A stretch of DNA of 64,000 bases from Ignavibacteriales bacterium (GCA_003538625.1 DPRR01000029.1:124001-188000); one strand, 5' to 3'. Counted from the first letter of the stretch, positions 41,300 to 51,834 are shown. Made by a program: numbers and translations. Notes: generated by a model not told the origin, from the letters alone.

Positions 41300-43847
41300 A
41301 ATCATTTGGTAAAGATTCTTTCAACTCTTTCAATCCTTTAATCCCATTTTCATAATTATTTCTGACCATCTCCAATTTATCCGATGATAAAATTGAGGAA
41401 ATTTCTGTATCCGGCAAATACTCTATTATAGTTTCAATCTGCATTGAGATTACAGCTTCATTAAGCTTTCTTAACTTAGCGATTTCCTGCAGTGTATATT
41501 TTCTTTTGAGAAGATTATAGGTCTCAAGAATATTCGGTGGAATTATATTCTTATCAGTCTTAGCACTTGCATTGCGTGTATCACTATCGTTAAATGATTT
41601 TATTATCTCTAAAAAATCATTTCCCACTTTATTGAACATGCGTTCGTTAAAACCCGGTATACCAAACATCTCAGATTTAGTTTGTGGTTTTTGATGTGAT
41701 AATTTTGCTAAAATTTCATCCGGACAGATAATATTTGCAGATTGCAAAAATTTTTTTGATGCCTTATCTCTTGCTTCCCGCAAACTATGATATAACTCAA
41801 TATCTTTTTCAAAACCTTTTGAAGGTAATGAATCAAATTCGATAGTATCAATTTTATCCGAATAATTGTTGATTATAAAGTATAATTTATTTCTACCTTC
41901 AGATTTTTGCTGAATTATCTTTTCAGTTACCAAACTCCTTATTGCATTCGCAACATCTTCTTTTTTATAATAAAAAAGCGTATTGAAATTTTTATTTTTC
42001 CGATCATCAATATTTTTACTGTTCCCGAGTAAAATATCGGAGATCTGTTTTTCTGTCAATTCCATAAAATCTTCGCGCAGTAATTCTTCAATTTTTTCTT
42101 TAACGTATGAAAGTGAATTTTGGAAAGTACCAATTTGATTAAGACAGTTATCACATTTTCCGCATCTGTAAGATTGTGCATCTTCACCAAAATATTTTAA
42201 TATAAAACTGAATCGACAATCGTTAGTGTAGATAAAATCAACCATCTTATCTAATTTTTGTTTTGAACTGATGTAAAGTTCATTTATCAATTTGTAATTA
42301 AGTTTTAATTCATCTGCTTTTACTCTTGGCTGCGTTAATGAAATTGATTCTTTTCCATCGGCTTTAGAAAATTCTAGAATACCCAGAAATTCAAGGTTCT
42401 CTAAAGTTTCTTCAATCTCCTGCGGGGTCAAACCTGAATCATTTTTTAAAGTGTTAAGATCTATAGATGTTAATTTTAAGAAAATATCCTTACCGTAATT
42501 TCTTAAAAAATGCAAAAGAACATCACGCATAAATTCGTTTGAGGTGTTTTTTATAAATGATTTTAATCTGCTTTCATTAAAAAGTATTTTAATTTTATTT
42601 ACTGATTTGAAAACTGAATTTACATTAATATAGCCTGCGGTTTCCAGGTAAGTTAAAGCCGAATGTAATATTGCTCCGGAAATATCTTCTTTTGCATGAA
42701 GTTTAATATAACTCAGATTAATCGGAATTAAATTTTCAGATTTCATCCCTAAGCCAACCTGAGCTGAATCGCAAACTGCATTATATATTTTTTTAATTAT
42801 TTCTTTTGTCGGGTACGAATTTGAAATAAAATATTCATGTATGTTGATATCACTATCATCATATAAAAGAAAAGTATGAGCATTTTTACCATCCCTGCCC
42901 GCTCTTCCGATTTCCTGATAATAATTTTCGATAGATCCCGTAGAATTAAAATGAATAACTAATCGAATATTTTTTTTGTCAATACCCATTCCAAAAGCAT
43001 TGGTAGCAATTATTAATGGTAGTTTTTCTTCTATAAAATCCTCTTGAATTTTCTTTCGTATTATAGTATCAAGTCCGGCATGATAATAATCGCATTTAAT
43101 TTTATTTAGCTTTAGATATTCGGCTAATTCCTCTGCTTTCTTACGAGACGAAGTATAAATAATTGCAGGCGTTTTGAACTGATGAAGTAATTCCAAACAA
43201 CGTTCTTTTTTCTTTTTTGTAATCTCTACATTAATAAAAAGGTTTTCACGCTCAAAACCTTTAATAATAACTTTTGCATTCTTCAAGCCAAGCTGTTTTA
43301 CAATATCTTTTACAACTTCAGGAGTGGCAGTCGCTGTAAAGGCTGAGATTTTTTTAATTCCTGTGAACTCAACAAAATTTTTAAGTTTGGTATAACTTGG
43401 ACGAAAATTATGCCCCCATTCACTAATGCAGTGTGCTTCATCAATAAATAAGTATTGCGGATCAAGGTTTTTTAACCGGGTTACAAATTCAATGTTCTCC
43501 AATCGTTCAGGAGCCACATAAACAATTTTTATTTTTCCATATTGGATATTCTGCAATACATTTTCGGTTTCATAAAAACTTTGTGAGCTGTTTATAAATG
43601 CTGCAACTTCCTGAGTTTTATTTAAAGAATCTACCTGATCTTTCATTAAAGCAATCAGCGGGGAAATTACGATTGAATAATTATCGCTTACCAAAGCAGG
43701 AATTTGAAAGCAAATTGATTTTCCGGCACCTGTGGGAAGGACAGCAAGTACATTATTTCCCGATAGAATTTCTTCAACAATCTCAAGCTGACCAAGTCTG
43801 AAACTATCATAATTAAAATATTTATTTAGTGCTTCTAAAGGTTTCAT
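41247..43847 (-). CDS. recQ: ATP-dependent DNA helicase RecQ
   Basis: This 866-residue protein is a 3'-5' helicase for recombination and repair. Helicase motifs: LPTGAGKSICFQ (Lys43), FIDEAHCISEWGHNFR (DEAH 136-139), AFTATATPEV and EIGRAGRDG. A zinc-binding RQC part (RCGKCDNC, near residue 550) follows. An HRDC domain lies at about 695-760 (LYHSLREARDKASKK, GIPGFNERMF). A C-terminal helix-turn-helix tail (about 775-820, TYNLLKRKYTLQEIAKLRKL) resembles the extra domain of long RecQ proteins. It is longer than E. coli RecQ (about 610). Confidence 0.93.
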   Translation of the reverse strand: MKPLEALNKYFNYDSFRLGQLEIVEEILSGNNVLAVLPTGAGKSICFQIPALVSDNYSIVISPLIALMKDQVDSLNKTQEVAAFINSSQSFYETENVLQNIQYGKIKIVYVAPERLENIEFVTRLKNLDPQYLFIDEAHCISEWGHNFRPSYTKLKNFVEFTGIKKISAFTATATPEVVKDIVKQLGLKNAKVIIKGFERENLFINVEITKKKKERCLELLHQFKTPAIIYTSSRKKAEELAEYLKLNKIKCDYYHAGLDTIIRKKIQEDFIEEKLPLIIATNAFGMGIDKKNIRLVIHFNSTGSIENYYQEIGRAGRDGKNAHTFLLYDDSDINIHEYFISNSYPTKEIIKKIYNAVCDSAQVGLGMKSENLIPINLSYIKLHAKEDISGAILHSALTYLETAGYINVNSVFKSVNKIKILFNESRLKSFIKNTSNEFMRDVLLHFLRNYGKDIFLKLTSIDLNTLKNDSGLTPQEIEETLENLEFLGILEFSKADGKESISLTQPRVKADELKLNYKLINELYISSKQKLDKMVDFIYTNDCRFSFILKYFGEDAQSYRCGKCDNCLNQIGTFQNSLSYVKEKIEELLREDFMELTEKQISDILLGNSKNIDDRKNKNFNTLFYYKKEDVANAIRSLVTEKIIQQKSEGRNKLYFIINNYSDKIDTIEFDSLPSKGFEKDIELYHSLREARDKASKKFLQSANIICPDEILAKLSHQKPQTKSEMFGIPGFNERMFNKVGNDFLEIIKSFNDSDTRNASAKTDKNIIPPNILETYNLLKRKYTLQEIAKLRKLNEAVISMQIETIIEYLPDTEISSILSSDKLEMVRNNYENGIKGLKELKESLPNDFSYPLLRIALAKISHQT

Positions 43848-44030
43848 ATTTAAAAAACATTGCTAATTAATAACCACAATTGATAAGATGTAAAAGTAGC
43901 AAAAGGGAAATAATTACACTTGTCTGAACGTAAAAATACAAAAAATGTTCATCCTAATTGATTAAATTAGTGGTGTGATTTCTGATATAAAATTTAGTCC
44001 ATATTTTTATTTAAAGGAGATAAAGGAAAA

Positions 44031-46832
44031 ATGAATTTACTGCGAATGCTGATCACAACAATGTTTCTTTCTGCCGTATTTACTGCCCAGGCTCAATATA
44101 CTGATTTGCTTAAACCGCAAAGTATTTTTACAGCTGCACCGGTTGAAGTCAAAGCCCGAAAGTCATTTATGAGAGAATGGTGGTTTTATGAACAGCGGGC
44201 GTTTCCTGATGATTATATTCCACAAAATGCATACAAGAATTCATTGGATCAAAGGAACATATTAAGATTTGAAAATGAACAACTCGTTAATACTGATAAC
44301 AGTTTTAATATCCCGAATTTTAATTGGGTTAGCCTTGGTCCCACTTCCGGAGCATATTTTGGATATGGCAATATCTCAAGCAGAATTGTAAGCGGAGCCT
44401 TTGATCCTTCAAATCCAAATATAATTTATATTGGTCCTGCAAACGGTGGCGTTTGGAAATCTACTGATAGCGGAATTTCATGGAACCCGCTTACTGATCA
44501 AGAGGCATCGCTGTCCATGGGCGCAATTGAAATTGATCCGACCAATACTAATATTATTTATGCAGGAACCGGTGAAGCTACTTATAGCGGCGCTTCTTAT
44601 TACGGAAGAGGATTGCTAAAATCCACGGACGGCGGAAATTCCTGGACAAACATTACAGCCGGGTTGCCATCATTAACATATTTTTCCAGAATCAAAATCA
44701 GACCCGGGCACACTTCAGAGTTACTTGCCGCTTTAGGTAATAGTGGATTGTACAGAAGTATTAACTCAGGTACAAACTGGACTCAAATACTATCCGGAAG
44801 AATTGATGATGTGGTGTTTTCATCAAGCGGTGATACCGTTTTTGCTGTGGGTGGAAGCAGCGGACTTCGAAGATCTACAAATGGCGGCTCATCATTTTCA
44901 GCATTTGGATCAGGTTTGGCAACCGGTACCAGAACTCATTTTGATATCGCAAAATCAAATCCTGCATTTATGTATGCTGCAGTTTATAGTTCTACAGTAA
45001 ATCTTTATAAGTCAACTGATTATGGTGCAAATTGGACCGCTCTCACCACATCCTCCGATTTCCAAAATCAGGGGGGACAGGCATGGTATGATTTATACTT
45101 GAGAGTTAATCCTAAAAACCATTTAAAAGTATATGTTGGAACGATAGATGTTTATCGATCAACTGATGGAACTAATTTTACAAATATAACTAATGGATAT
45201 TCAGGCGGAAGTGTTCACGTAGATCAGCATTTTTTATTTTTCCATCCAACTCTAGAAAACACTTTTATTGTTTGTAATGATGGTGGAATATGGAAAAGTA
45301 CTGACAATGGGAATTCATTTACTAATCTAAATCAAAACTTAACTCTCACACAATTCTATCGAATCGCAGCAAGTCCATTTACTCCAAGTAGAATTTTAGG
45401 TGGAACACAGGATAACGGAACACAGCAAACATACTCCACATTAAACTGGGCTGCAGCTTATGGAGGTGATGGAGGAGAAGTTTGTTTCAATCCTTTTAAT
45501 TCGAATTATATAATTGGCGAAACACAAAACGGCGGGTTATTTCGTACTACAAATGGCGGCACTAACTGGTCAGGTTCTACTAATGGTATAAATACGAGTG
45601 AAAATGTTGCTTGGGTAGCTCCAATAATTGCTCATCCGACAACTTCAGGAACTTTTTATACAGGAAGACAAAGGATATACAAGACAACTGATAATGGCGG
45701 TAGTTGGTCTGCAATTTCCGCAAATGTTAATGGAACAAGTGCAATCAGGGAAATGGCAATTAGTAAATCAAATCCCTCAATAATATTTGCAACTTCCGGA
45801 AGTTTTGTGTTTAAATCTACTGATGCCGGTGTTAGCTGGAATAATGTTACATCCGGATTACCGAGCAGAACAATAACCTCTGTTAATATTTATCCGACCG
45901 ATGAGAACCTGATCTTTCTGACTTTTTCCGGATTTGGTGCGGGTAAAGTTTATAAATCTTCAAATGGCGGATCCAGTTGGGTTTCGATAAGTGGAAATTT
46001 GCCGGACACACCCGTTAATGACATATTTATTTATCCAAACAATCCTGGAAATCCCAATACATTTTTTGTAGCGACAGATATTGGAATATTTTTAACAGAG
46101 AACGATGGTACAAACTGGTTTGAAATTTCGGCCGATCTTCCTAATACGGTTGTAATGCACCTGGATTATTCTCCAAGTAATCAGATGTTAAGAGCAGGTA
46201 CACACGGCAGGGGCGTATATGAGGCATTTGTTGATTTTACTATACCTGTTGAATTAATTTCTTTTGTTGCGGATCAGCAGGATAAAAAAGTAGTGCTTAA
46301 CTGGCGAACGGCAACAGAAACAAATAACAGTCATTTTGAAGTTGAACGCAAATTTAAGAATCAGGAATGGGAAAAATTGGGAACAGTTGCAGGTTCGGGT
46401 ACGATAACAGAATTTAGAAACTATTTTTACGAAGATGACTTTACATCCTTACCTTATAATGGCACTGTTCTTTATCGATTAAAGCAAGTAGATTTTAATG
46501 GAACGTTTGAATACTCTAATATTATCGCAGTGGATGTGGAATATATACCGAATAAAATATCTTTATCGCAGAATTATCCTAATCCATTTAATCCTGTAAC
46601 AACAATTAAATACTGGCTTAATGTTGAAGCAAATGTAAATATTAATATTTATAACTCTATTGGCCAAAAAGTCGAAGATCTGATAAATAAAACTCAAAAT
46701 GCCGGCAGTTACTCAATAAACTGGAATGCTGAAAATTATGCTTCTGGTATGTATTTCTACTCGTTTGAAGTTACAGATAAAAGTAATAAAGTTTTACACA
46801 AAGAAATGAAAAAATTAATTTTACTTAAATAA
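44031..46832 (+). CDS. T9SS cargo protein with sortilin/BNR-type beta-propeller repeats
   Basis: This is a 933-residue protein with signal peptide 1-22. Residues about 90-730 carry repeated Asp-box (BNR) motifs such as KSTDSGISWNPL, KSTDGGNSWTNI, KTTDNGGSWSAI and KSSNGGSSWVSI, a propeller like that of VPS10/sialidase-type proteins. Residues about 740-840 are an Ig-like module starting PVELISF. Residues about 845-933 are a T9SS sorting domain (NYPNPFNPVTTIKYWL ... KKLILLK). It is likely on the cell surface or secreted. Catalytic activity is not evident. AAAGGAGATAAAGG precedes the ATG. Confidence 0.85.
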   Translation: MNLLRMLITTMFLSAVFTAQAQYTDLLKPQSIFTAAPVEVKARKSFMREWWFYEQRAFPDDYIPQNAYKNSLDQRNILRFENEQLVNTDNSFNIPNFNWVSLGPTSGAYFGYGNISSRIVSGAFDPSNPNIIYIGPANGGVWKSTDSGISWNPLTDQEASLSMGAIEIDPTNTNIIYAGTGEATYSGASYYGRGLLKSTDGGNSWTNITAGLPSLTYFSRIKIRPGHTSELLAALGNSGLYRSINSGTNWTQILSGRIDDVVFSSSGDTVFAVGGSSGLRRSTNGGSSFSAFGSGLATGTRTHFDIAKSNPAFMYAAVYSSTVNLYKSTDYGANWTALTTSSDFQNQGGQAWYDLYLRVNPKNHLKVYVGTIDVYRSTDGTNFTNITNGYSGGSVHVDQHFLFFHPTLENTFIVCNDGGIWKSTDNGNSFTNLNQNLTLTQFYRIAASPFTPSRILGGTQDNGTQQTYSTLNWAAAYGGDGGEVCFNPFNSNYIIGETQNGGLFRTTNGGTNWSGSTNGINTSENVAWVAPIIAHPTTSGTFYTGRQRIYKTTDNGGSWSAISANVNGTSAIREMAISKSNPSIIFATSGSFVFKSTDAGVSWNNVTSGLPSRTITSVNIYPTDENLIFLTFSGFGAGKVYKSSNGGSSWVSISGNLPDTPVNDIFIYPNNPGNPNTFFVATDIGIFLTENDGTNWFEISADLPNTVVMHLDYSPSNQMLRAGTHGRGVYEAFVDFTIPVELISFVADQQDKKVVLNWRTATETNNSHFEVERKFKNQEWEKLGTVAGSGTITEFRNYFYEDDFTSLPYNGTVLYRLKQVDFNGTFEYSNIIAVDVEYIPNKISLSQNYPNPFNPVTTIKYWLNVEANVNINIYNSIGQKVEDLINKTQNAGSYSINWNAENYASGMYFYSFEVTDKSNKVLHKEMKKLILLK

Positions 46833-47184
46833 CTTTCTCCCCTTTTATTATGGGACTGTTTAGTGATTGATTGATAATGGTTAAGAAATTTAATTTAACT
46901 TCTCTTTCAGTCTTTGGACAGCCCCTTTTTTATTGTTAATTTTGGTTGTGAAAAATTGATTCACAAAAGAATTTAGATGTACAAAGTAAAGAGAATAGTT
47001 TATTTCCCGGTAAGGTATAAGTCAGTATTAAACTTAAAATCAGAGGATAATAGTTTAAAGTTTTGTTTGTCTCACCTTAAAAAATTTATAGCTTACTCTG
47101 TAATATTCTTCATCCCTTTATTTATTATTTACAAATGCAAAATTTTAATGATAAATTAAATTTGAACTTCAATTAAGGATTTTT
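46833..47184 (+). other. gap of about 350 bp with a possible long terminator hairpin
   Basis: GGGACTGTT (46853-46861) and GGACAGCCCC (46915-46924) can pair over a long loop and are followed by TTTTTT, perhaps a terminator for the T9SS gene. A 60-codon open frame at 46977-47159 is AT-rich, has no ribosome binding site and no recognisable product, so I do not call it. TAAATTTG at 47157-47164, just before the next gene, is an exact TAnnTTTG box without a good upstream TTG. Confidence 0.5.
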
Positions 47185-48120
47185 ATGCAAGAAGAAAAAT
47201 TAAGATTAGAAGATTTATTAGAATCTTCAAAATCGCCAAATGATGATGACAGGATAAACAATGTTGCAATTATTGGCGCCGGAATAATGGGGCGGGGAAT
47301 TGCCCAAACTGTAGCTTCTATGGGGCTTGATGTTGTGATAGTTGAGGTCGACTCAGAAAAATTAGAAAGTGCCAAAACTAAATTAACAGATAATATCGAT
47401 AATGAAATTAAAAGATGGGCAATGACTAAATCCGATAAGAAATCTATTTTTAGTCGTATAAAATGGGAAACAGATTTAGCAACTGTAAAAGGCTGCGAGA
47501 TCATTATAGAATCAGTTCAAGAAGACTTTAACTTAAAAGTGGATATTTTTAAGCAGCTGGATAGTATAGCTAATCCGGAAGCGATATTTGTTTCAAATAC
47601 ATCCACACTTAGCTTAACAAATATATCTGAATCCATTTCCAGACCAAGCAAAGTTATAGGAATGCATTTTTTAAATCCGGTTCCTAAAATTCCTATGGTT
47701 GAATTAGTAAAAAGTCTGCATACCTCCAATGAAACAGTTCTAAAAGTTAAGGAGTTTGCTTCAAGAATCGGAAAAACTCCGGTAGAAGTTTATGAGTATC
47801 CCGGATTTATAACAACACGGGCAATTGTACCGCTGATTAATGAGGCAATGCATATTCTTTTGGAAGGAGTAGCAACTGCAAAAGATATTGATACAGCATT
47901 AAAACTTGGCTACAATTTTCAATACGGTCCGCTTGAAATGGCGGATATGATGGGATTGGATGAAGTTCTTACCTGGATGGAAACATTATGGAAAACTCTT
48001 GGAGAACCTAGATACAGGCCAAATCCCATGATTAGAAAACTTGTTAGAGAAAGAAAACTTGGTAAAAAAACTTTAGAGGGAATATTTAAATATGACGAGC
48101 ATGGCAATAAACTAAATTAA
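47185..48120 (+). CDS. 3-hydroxyacyl-CoA (3-hydroxybutyryl-CoA) dehydrogenase
   Basis: This 311-residue NAD enzyme oxidises 3-hydroxyacyl-CoA or reduces acetoacetyl-CoA. It has the Rossmann motif VAIIGAGIMGRGIAQ, SNTSTLSLTNI, IGMHFLNPVPKIPMVELV (catalytic His and the FxNP motif) and the C-terminal GYNFQYGPLEMADMMGLDEVL. An extra 22-residue acidic lead comes before the core, which is slightly longer than usual. acetate kinase follows 38 bp downstream, so an acyl-CoA or fermentation role is possible. Confidence 0.9.
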   Translation: MQEEKLRLEDLLESSKSPNDDDRINNVAIIGAGIMGRGIAQTVASMGLDVVIVEVDSEKLESAKTKLTDNIDNEIKRWAMTKSDKKSIFSRIKWETDLATVKGCEIIIESVQEDFNLKVDIFKQLDSIANPEAIFVSNTSTLSLTNISESISRPSKVIGMHFLNPVPKIPMVELVKSLHTSNETVLKVKEFASRIGKTPVEVYEYPGFITTRAIVPLINEAMHILLEGVATAKDIDTALKLGYNFQYGPLEMADMMGLDEVLTWMETLWKTLGEPRYRPNPMIRKLVRERKLGKKTLEGIFKYDEHGNKLN

Positions 48121-48158
48121 TTTCTTAAGGGGAAAATTTAAATTACTGGAAAAAAAAT

Positions 48159-49358
48159 ATGAAAGTATTGGTTCTTAACAGCGGTAGTTCATCAATAAAA
48201 TATCAATTTATAGATACTGAAAAAAAAGTTGCATTAGCAAAAGGATTAGTTGATAGAATCGGAATGGCTGGTGCAGTTCTTACTCATCAAAGGTATGATG
48301 GTGATCAGATAAAAATTGCTGGTGAAATTCTTGATCATCAGATAGCAGTTGAATATGTTCTTGGTGTCATGCTTAGTAAAAACCATGGTGTAATAAGTGA
48401 TAAGAAAGATATTGAAGCTGTGGGACACAGAGTTGTGCACGGAGGTGAAACATTTTCGGGATCAGTTTATATAAACGATGAAGTAGTGAAAGTACTGCAG
48501 GATAATATCGAACTTGCACCGTTGCATAATCCGCCAAATATAAAAGGTATTCAGGCTTGCCAAAGAATTCTTCCCGATGTTCCGCAATGCGGTGTGTTCG
48601 ATACAGCATTCCATTCCCATATGCCTCCAAAATCTTATTTATACGGTATACCATATGAGTTGTACAAAAAATATAAAATCAGAAGATATGGTTTTCATGG
48701 TACGTCTCATCTTTATGTTTCTGAAAGGGCAGCAGCAATATTAAACAAAGATATTAAGGACATTAAAGTAATTACAGCACATCTTGGTAATGGATGCAGT
48801 ATGGCAGCGGTTAAAAATGGTCAATCTATGGATACTACAATGGGTTTTACACCATTGGAAGGTTTGTTGATGGGAACACGCAGTGGTGATCTTGATCCAT
48901 CTTTAATATTATATATTATGGCTAAAGAAGGATTAACTGTTGGAGAGGCTAACACTTTGCTTAACAAACATAGTGGTCTAATTGGTATAAGCGGAGAAAG
49001 CAGTGACATGCGTGAAATTCTGACAGCCGTTCATGACAATCAGCAAAGAGCTAAATGGGCATTTGAGATTTTTTGTTATAGAATTAAAAAATATATAGGC
49101 GCTTACGCTGCTGCTATGGGCGGGATTGATGCGCTTGTATTTACAGGTGGAATAGGTGAAAATTCAAAAGAGGTTAGGGAAGAAGTCTGCAAGGAATTGG
49201 AATTCTTAGGTATTGAACTGGATGAATTTAAAAATCAATCCAAAGATGAAATTATTTCTAAAAGTAATTCTAAAGTTGCTATAATGAGGATCCCGACAAA
49301 TGAGGAGTTGGTAATAGCACTGGATACAGCAAAAATTGTATCAGAAACAAAAAAATAA
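48159..49358 (+). CDS. ackA: acetate kinase
   Basis: This 399-residue enzyme interconverts acetyl phosphate and acetate with ATP. Family motifs: LVLNSGSSSIKYQ, GHRVVHGGETFSG, GFHGTSHLYVSERAA, AHLGNGCSMAAVKNG and FTGGIGENSKEVRE. Length is standard. Phosphate acetyltransferase is not next to it. The start follows an A-rich stretch with no strong ribosome binding site. Confidence 0.96.
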   Translation: MKVLVLNSGSSSIKYQFIDTEKKVALAKGLVDRIGMAGAVLTHQRYDGDQIKIAGEILDHQIAVEYVLGVMLSKNHGVISDKKDIEAVGHRVVHGGETFSGSVYINDEVVKVLQDNIELAPLHNPPNIKGIQACQRILPDVPQCGVFDTAFHSHMPPKSYLYGIPYELYKKYKIRRYGFHGTSHLYVSERAAAILNKDIKDIKVITAHLGNGCSMAAVKNGQSMDTTMGFTPLEGLLMGTRSGDLDPSLILYIMAKEGLTVGEANTLLNKHSGLIGISGESSDMREILTAVHDNQQRAKWAFEIFCYRIKKYIGAYAAAMGGIDALVFTGGIGENSKEVREEVCKELEFLGIELDEFKNQSKDEIISKSNSKVAIMRIPTNEELVIALDTAKIVSETKK

Positions 49359-49386
49359 TTTTTAATAATAATTCCAAAGGTTAATT

Positions 49387-50178
49387 ATGGATCTTGGAAT
49401 CAAAGGAAAATTAGCAATTGTAACCGCTTCCAGTACAGGTATTGGCAAAGCAGTTGCTGAAGCCTTAGCTGAAGAAGGTTGTAATCTGGCAATCTGTGCC
49501 AGAAGCAAAAAAGTATTAATTGATACTTCACGTGAAATTAAAAACAAATATAATATAGAACCGTTTTGGGGGATTTGCGACCTGAATAAACAAAAAGATA
49601 TTGAAAATTTTTACGAGGCTGTCAAAAATTCTTTTGGTAAAGTAGATATACTTATCAATAATTGCGGCGGCCCTGTACCGGGATTTTTTCGTGATTTAAC
49701 GGAAGACGATTGGGATCAGGCATTTAAACAGGTTCTTTTAAGTGTTGTTAGATTCTCCAATCTGGTAATACCTAATATGGTAGAGCAGGAATGGGGAAGA
49801 ATTATCAATATCACTTCTATCGCCGTTAAGCAGCCTGTCCACAATTTAATGTTATCCAATTCTTTACGCGCAGGAGTAACGGGCTTTGCAAAATCTTTGA
49901 GCAATGAATTTGGAAATAAAAATATAACTGTAAACAATGTTGCCCCTGGTTATACTTTAACACACAGATTATATGAGCTTGCAGTTAATCGTGCAAAGAC
50001 ATCAGGAAAATCCCATGAAGAAATTTTAGTGGAGATGGCAAAAGATGTTCCTATGAATCGACTTGCGGGTCCGGAAGAAATTGCTTCTATGGTGGTCTTT
50101 CTGGCTTCTCAAAAAGCAAGTTACATAACCGGAACAACTATCTCTGTTGATGGTGGTTCTACTAAAGCAATATTTTAA
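49387..50178 (+). CDS. SDR-family protein lacking the usual catalytic Tyr-x-x-x-Lys
   Basis: This 263-residue short-chain dehydrogenase-like protein has a cofactor motif TASSTGIGKAVAE, NNCGGP and the C-terminal SYITGTTISVDGGSTKAI. The strand ending in ITSIAVKQPVHN carries a serine, but where Tyr-x-x-x-Lys is expected the sequence reads NLMLSNSLRAGVTG, with neither tyrosine nor lysine. This is a known divergent subgroup resembling 3-oxoacyl-ACP reductases. Its reaction is uncertain. GGTTAATT precedes the ATG; ackA lies 28 bp upstream. Confidence 0.85.
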   Translation: MDLGIKGKLAIVTASSTGIGKAVAEALAEEGCNLAICARSKKVLIDTSREIKNKYNIEPFWGICDLNKQKDIENFYEAVKNSFGKVDILINNCGGPVPGFFRDLTEDDWDQAFKQVLLSVVRFSNLVIPNMVEQEWGRIINITSIAVKQPVHNLMLSNSLRAGVTGFAKSLSNEFGNKNITVNNVAPGYTLTHRLYELAVNRAKTSGKSHEEILVEMAKDVPMNRLAGPEEIASMVVFLASQKASYITGTTISVDGGSTKAIF

Positions 50179-50222
50179 TTATTTTTTTGTTTAAATCTCC
50201 TTCCTCATAGTTAGAGGACAAT

Positions 50223-51776
50223 ATGAAACAACAAATAGAATTGGCGATTCCGCCTGAAGAAATAAATCTACCCGAAATCCTTTCTGACAAATGCTCGCAG
50301 TATCTTAAAATCGATAGAAAAAAAATCACAGCAGTAATTCCTGTAAAAAAATCCATTGATGCGCGAAGCAGAAATATTGTATTCAGAATTTTAGTCGATG
50401 TATATGTCGATCAGGAACCGGAAGAAAAAAGCAATTCAATTATTTACAATCCTATTAATGGTAATAAAAAAATAGTTATAGTAGGATTTGGACCAGGCGG
50501 AATGTTTGCCGCGCTAAAACTTATTGAACTGGGAATAAAACCAATTATTGTTGAACGCGGTAAGGATGTACAGTCAAGGCGAAGGGATATTAAAGCGATT
50601 CAACAGGAACATATTGTTAATCCGGATTCTAACTATTGTTTTGGTGAAGGCGGGGCAGGTGCTTATAGCGATGGCAAGTTGTATACGCGTGCCACAAAGC
50701 GTGGTGATGTAAAAAAAATTATGGATGTTTTAATTCAACACGGTGCTGATCCCGAAATAGCCGTTGAATCACATCCGCATATTGGTTCTAACAGGTTACC
50801 AAAAATAGTTACGGCTATTAGACAAACAATTATTGACAATGGAGGAGAAATTTATTTTAATTCTAAGGTTGATGAATTTATCTTAAAGGAAAATAAAATT
50901 GTTGGAGTGAGAACTGACTCCGGATTGGAAATTTTTGGGGACGCTGTAATTCTTGCTGCAGGTCATTCAGCAAGAGATATTTTTTATCTTTTACATAAAC
51001 AAAAAATTAAAATTGATCCAAAACCATTTGCAATGGGAGTTAGAATTGAACATCCGCAAGCATTGATAAATGAGATTCGTTATCATACTAAAAATAAAAA
51101 TCCAAATCTTCCTTCAGCAGTTTATTCACTTGTTACAGAAGTTCAGGATAGAGGTGTTTACTCATTTTGTATGTGTCCCGGTGGAATAATTGTTCCGGCA
51201 GCTACATCCCCGGGTGAGATTGTAGTAAATGGTATGTCAGTATCAAAAAGGAATTCGCCTTTTGCCAATTCCGGTTTTGTTGTAGAAGTAACAAAACAGG
51301 AATGGAGTAAGTATGAAAAATATCAACCATTTGCCGCATTAATGCTTCAGGAGGAGTTGGAAAGAAAAGCATTTGAATTAGCAAATCATACTCAAAGAGC
51401 ACCAGCACAGCGTGTTACAGATTTTGTAACAGGAAAATTGTCCTCATCGTTACCAAAATGTTCTTATATACCAGGATTAACTTCTGCATCATTAGACAAA
51501 GAACTTCCGTCTTTTATTTCATCCAGGTTGCGAAAAGCATTATTTAATTTTGATAAAAAGATGCACGGCTACTATACCGAAGATGCAGTATTAGTTGGAG
51601 TCGAAACCCGTACGAGTTCACCAATCCGCATACCAAGAGATAAAGAAACACTAATGCACACCGAAATATCCGGACTCTTCCCTTGTGGCGAAGGCGCAGG
51701 TTACGCAGGCGGAATAGTGTCGGCTGCTATTGATGGTGAGAATTGTGCGGCAGCCGTGAGTAAGTTTATCCAATAA
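50223..51776 (+). CDS. FAD-dependent dehydrogenase of uncharacterised type (COG2509-like)
   Basis: This 517-residue flavoprotein has a short N-terminal domain (1-80) followed by the FAD Rossmann motif IVIVGFGPGGMFAALKL and IIVERGKDV. NYCFGEGGAGAYSDGKLYTR, AVESHPHIGSNRLPKIV and the C-terminal GLFPCGEGAGYAGGIVSAAIDG are signatures of a family conserved in many bacteria and plastids. The substrate is not known. GAGGACAAT precedes the ATG. A terminator follows. Confidence 0.88.
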   Translation: MKQQIELAIPPEEINLPEILSDKCSQYLKIDRKKITAVIPVKKSIDARSRNIVFRILVDVYVDQEPEEKSNSIIYNPINGNKKIVIVGFGPGGMFAALKLIELGIKPIIVERGKDVQSRRRDIKAIQQEHIVNPDSNYCFGEGGAGAYSDGKLYTRATKRGDVKKIMDVLIQHGADPEIAVESHPHIGSNRLPKIVTAIRQTIIDNGGEIYFNSKVDEFILKENKIVGVRTDSGLEIFGDAVILAAGHSARDIFYLLHKQKIKIDPKPFAMGVRIEHPQALINEIRYHTKNKNPNLPSAVYSLVTEVQDRGVYSFCMCPGGIIVPAATSPGEIVVNGMSVSKRNSPFANSGFVVEVTKQEWSKYEKYQPFAALMLQEELERKAFELANHTQRAPAQRVTDFVTGKLSSSLPKCSYIPGLTSASLDKELPSFISSRLRKALFNFDKKMHGYYTEDAVLVGVETRTSSPIRIPRDKETLMHTEISGLFPCGEGAGYAGGIVSAAIDGENCAAAVSKFIQ

Positions 51777-51802
51777 AAAAGCCTGCATTGGCAGGCTTTT
51801 TA
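51777..51802. terminator. bidirectional terminator between convergent genes
   Basis: AAAAGCCTGC and GCAGGCTTTT pair perfectly around ATTG. A-runs and T-runs flank the stem on both sides, so it can serve both the flavoprotein gene and the convergent gene ending at 51835. Confidence 0.85.
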
Positions 51803-51834
51803 TTAAATTTAATATCCTGAGGGGACATTTGGCA

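Noticed and set aside
46977..47159. 60-codon open frame with a hydrophobic C-terminal stretch
   Set aside because: No ribosome binding site, AT-rich composition that makes hydrophobic codons by chance, and no recognisable family.
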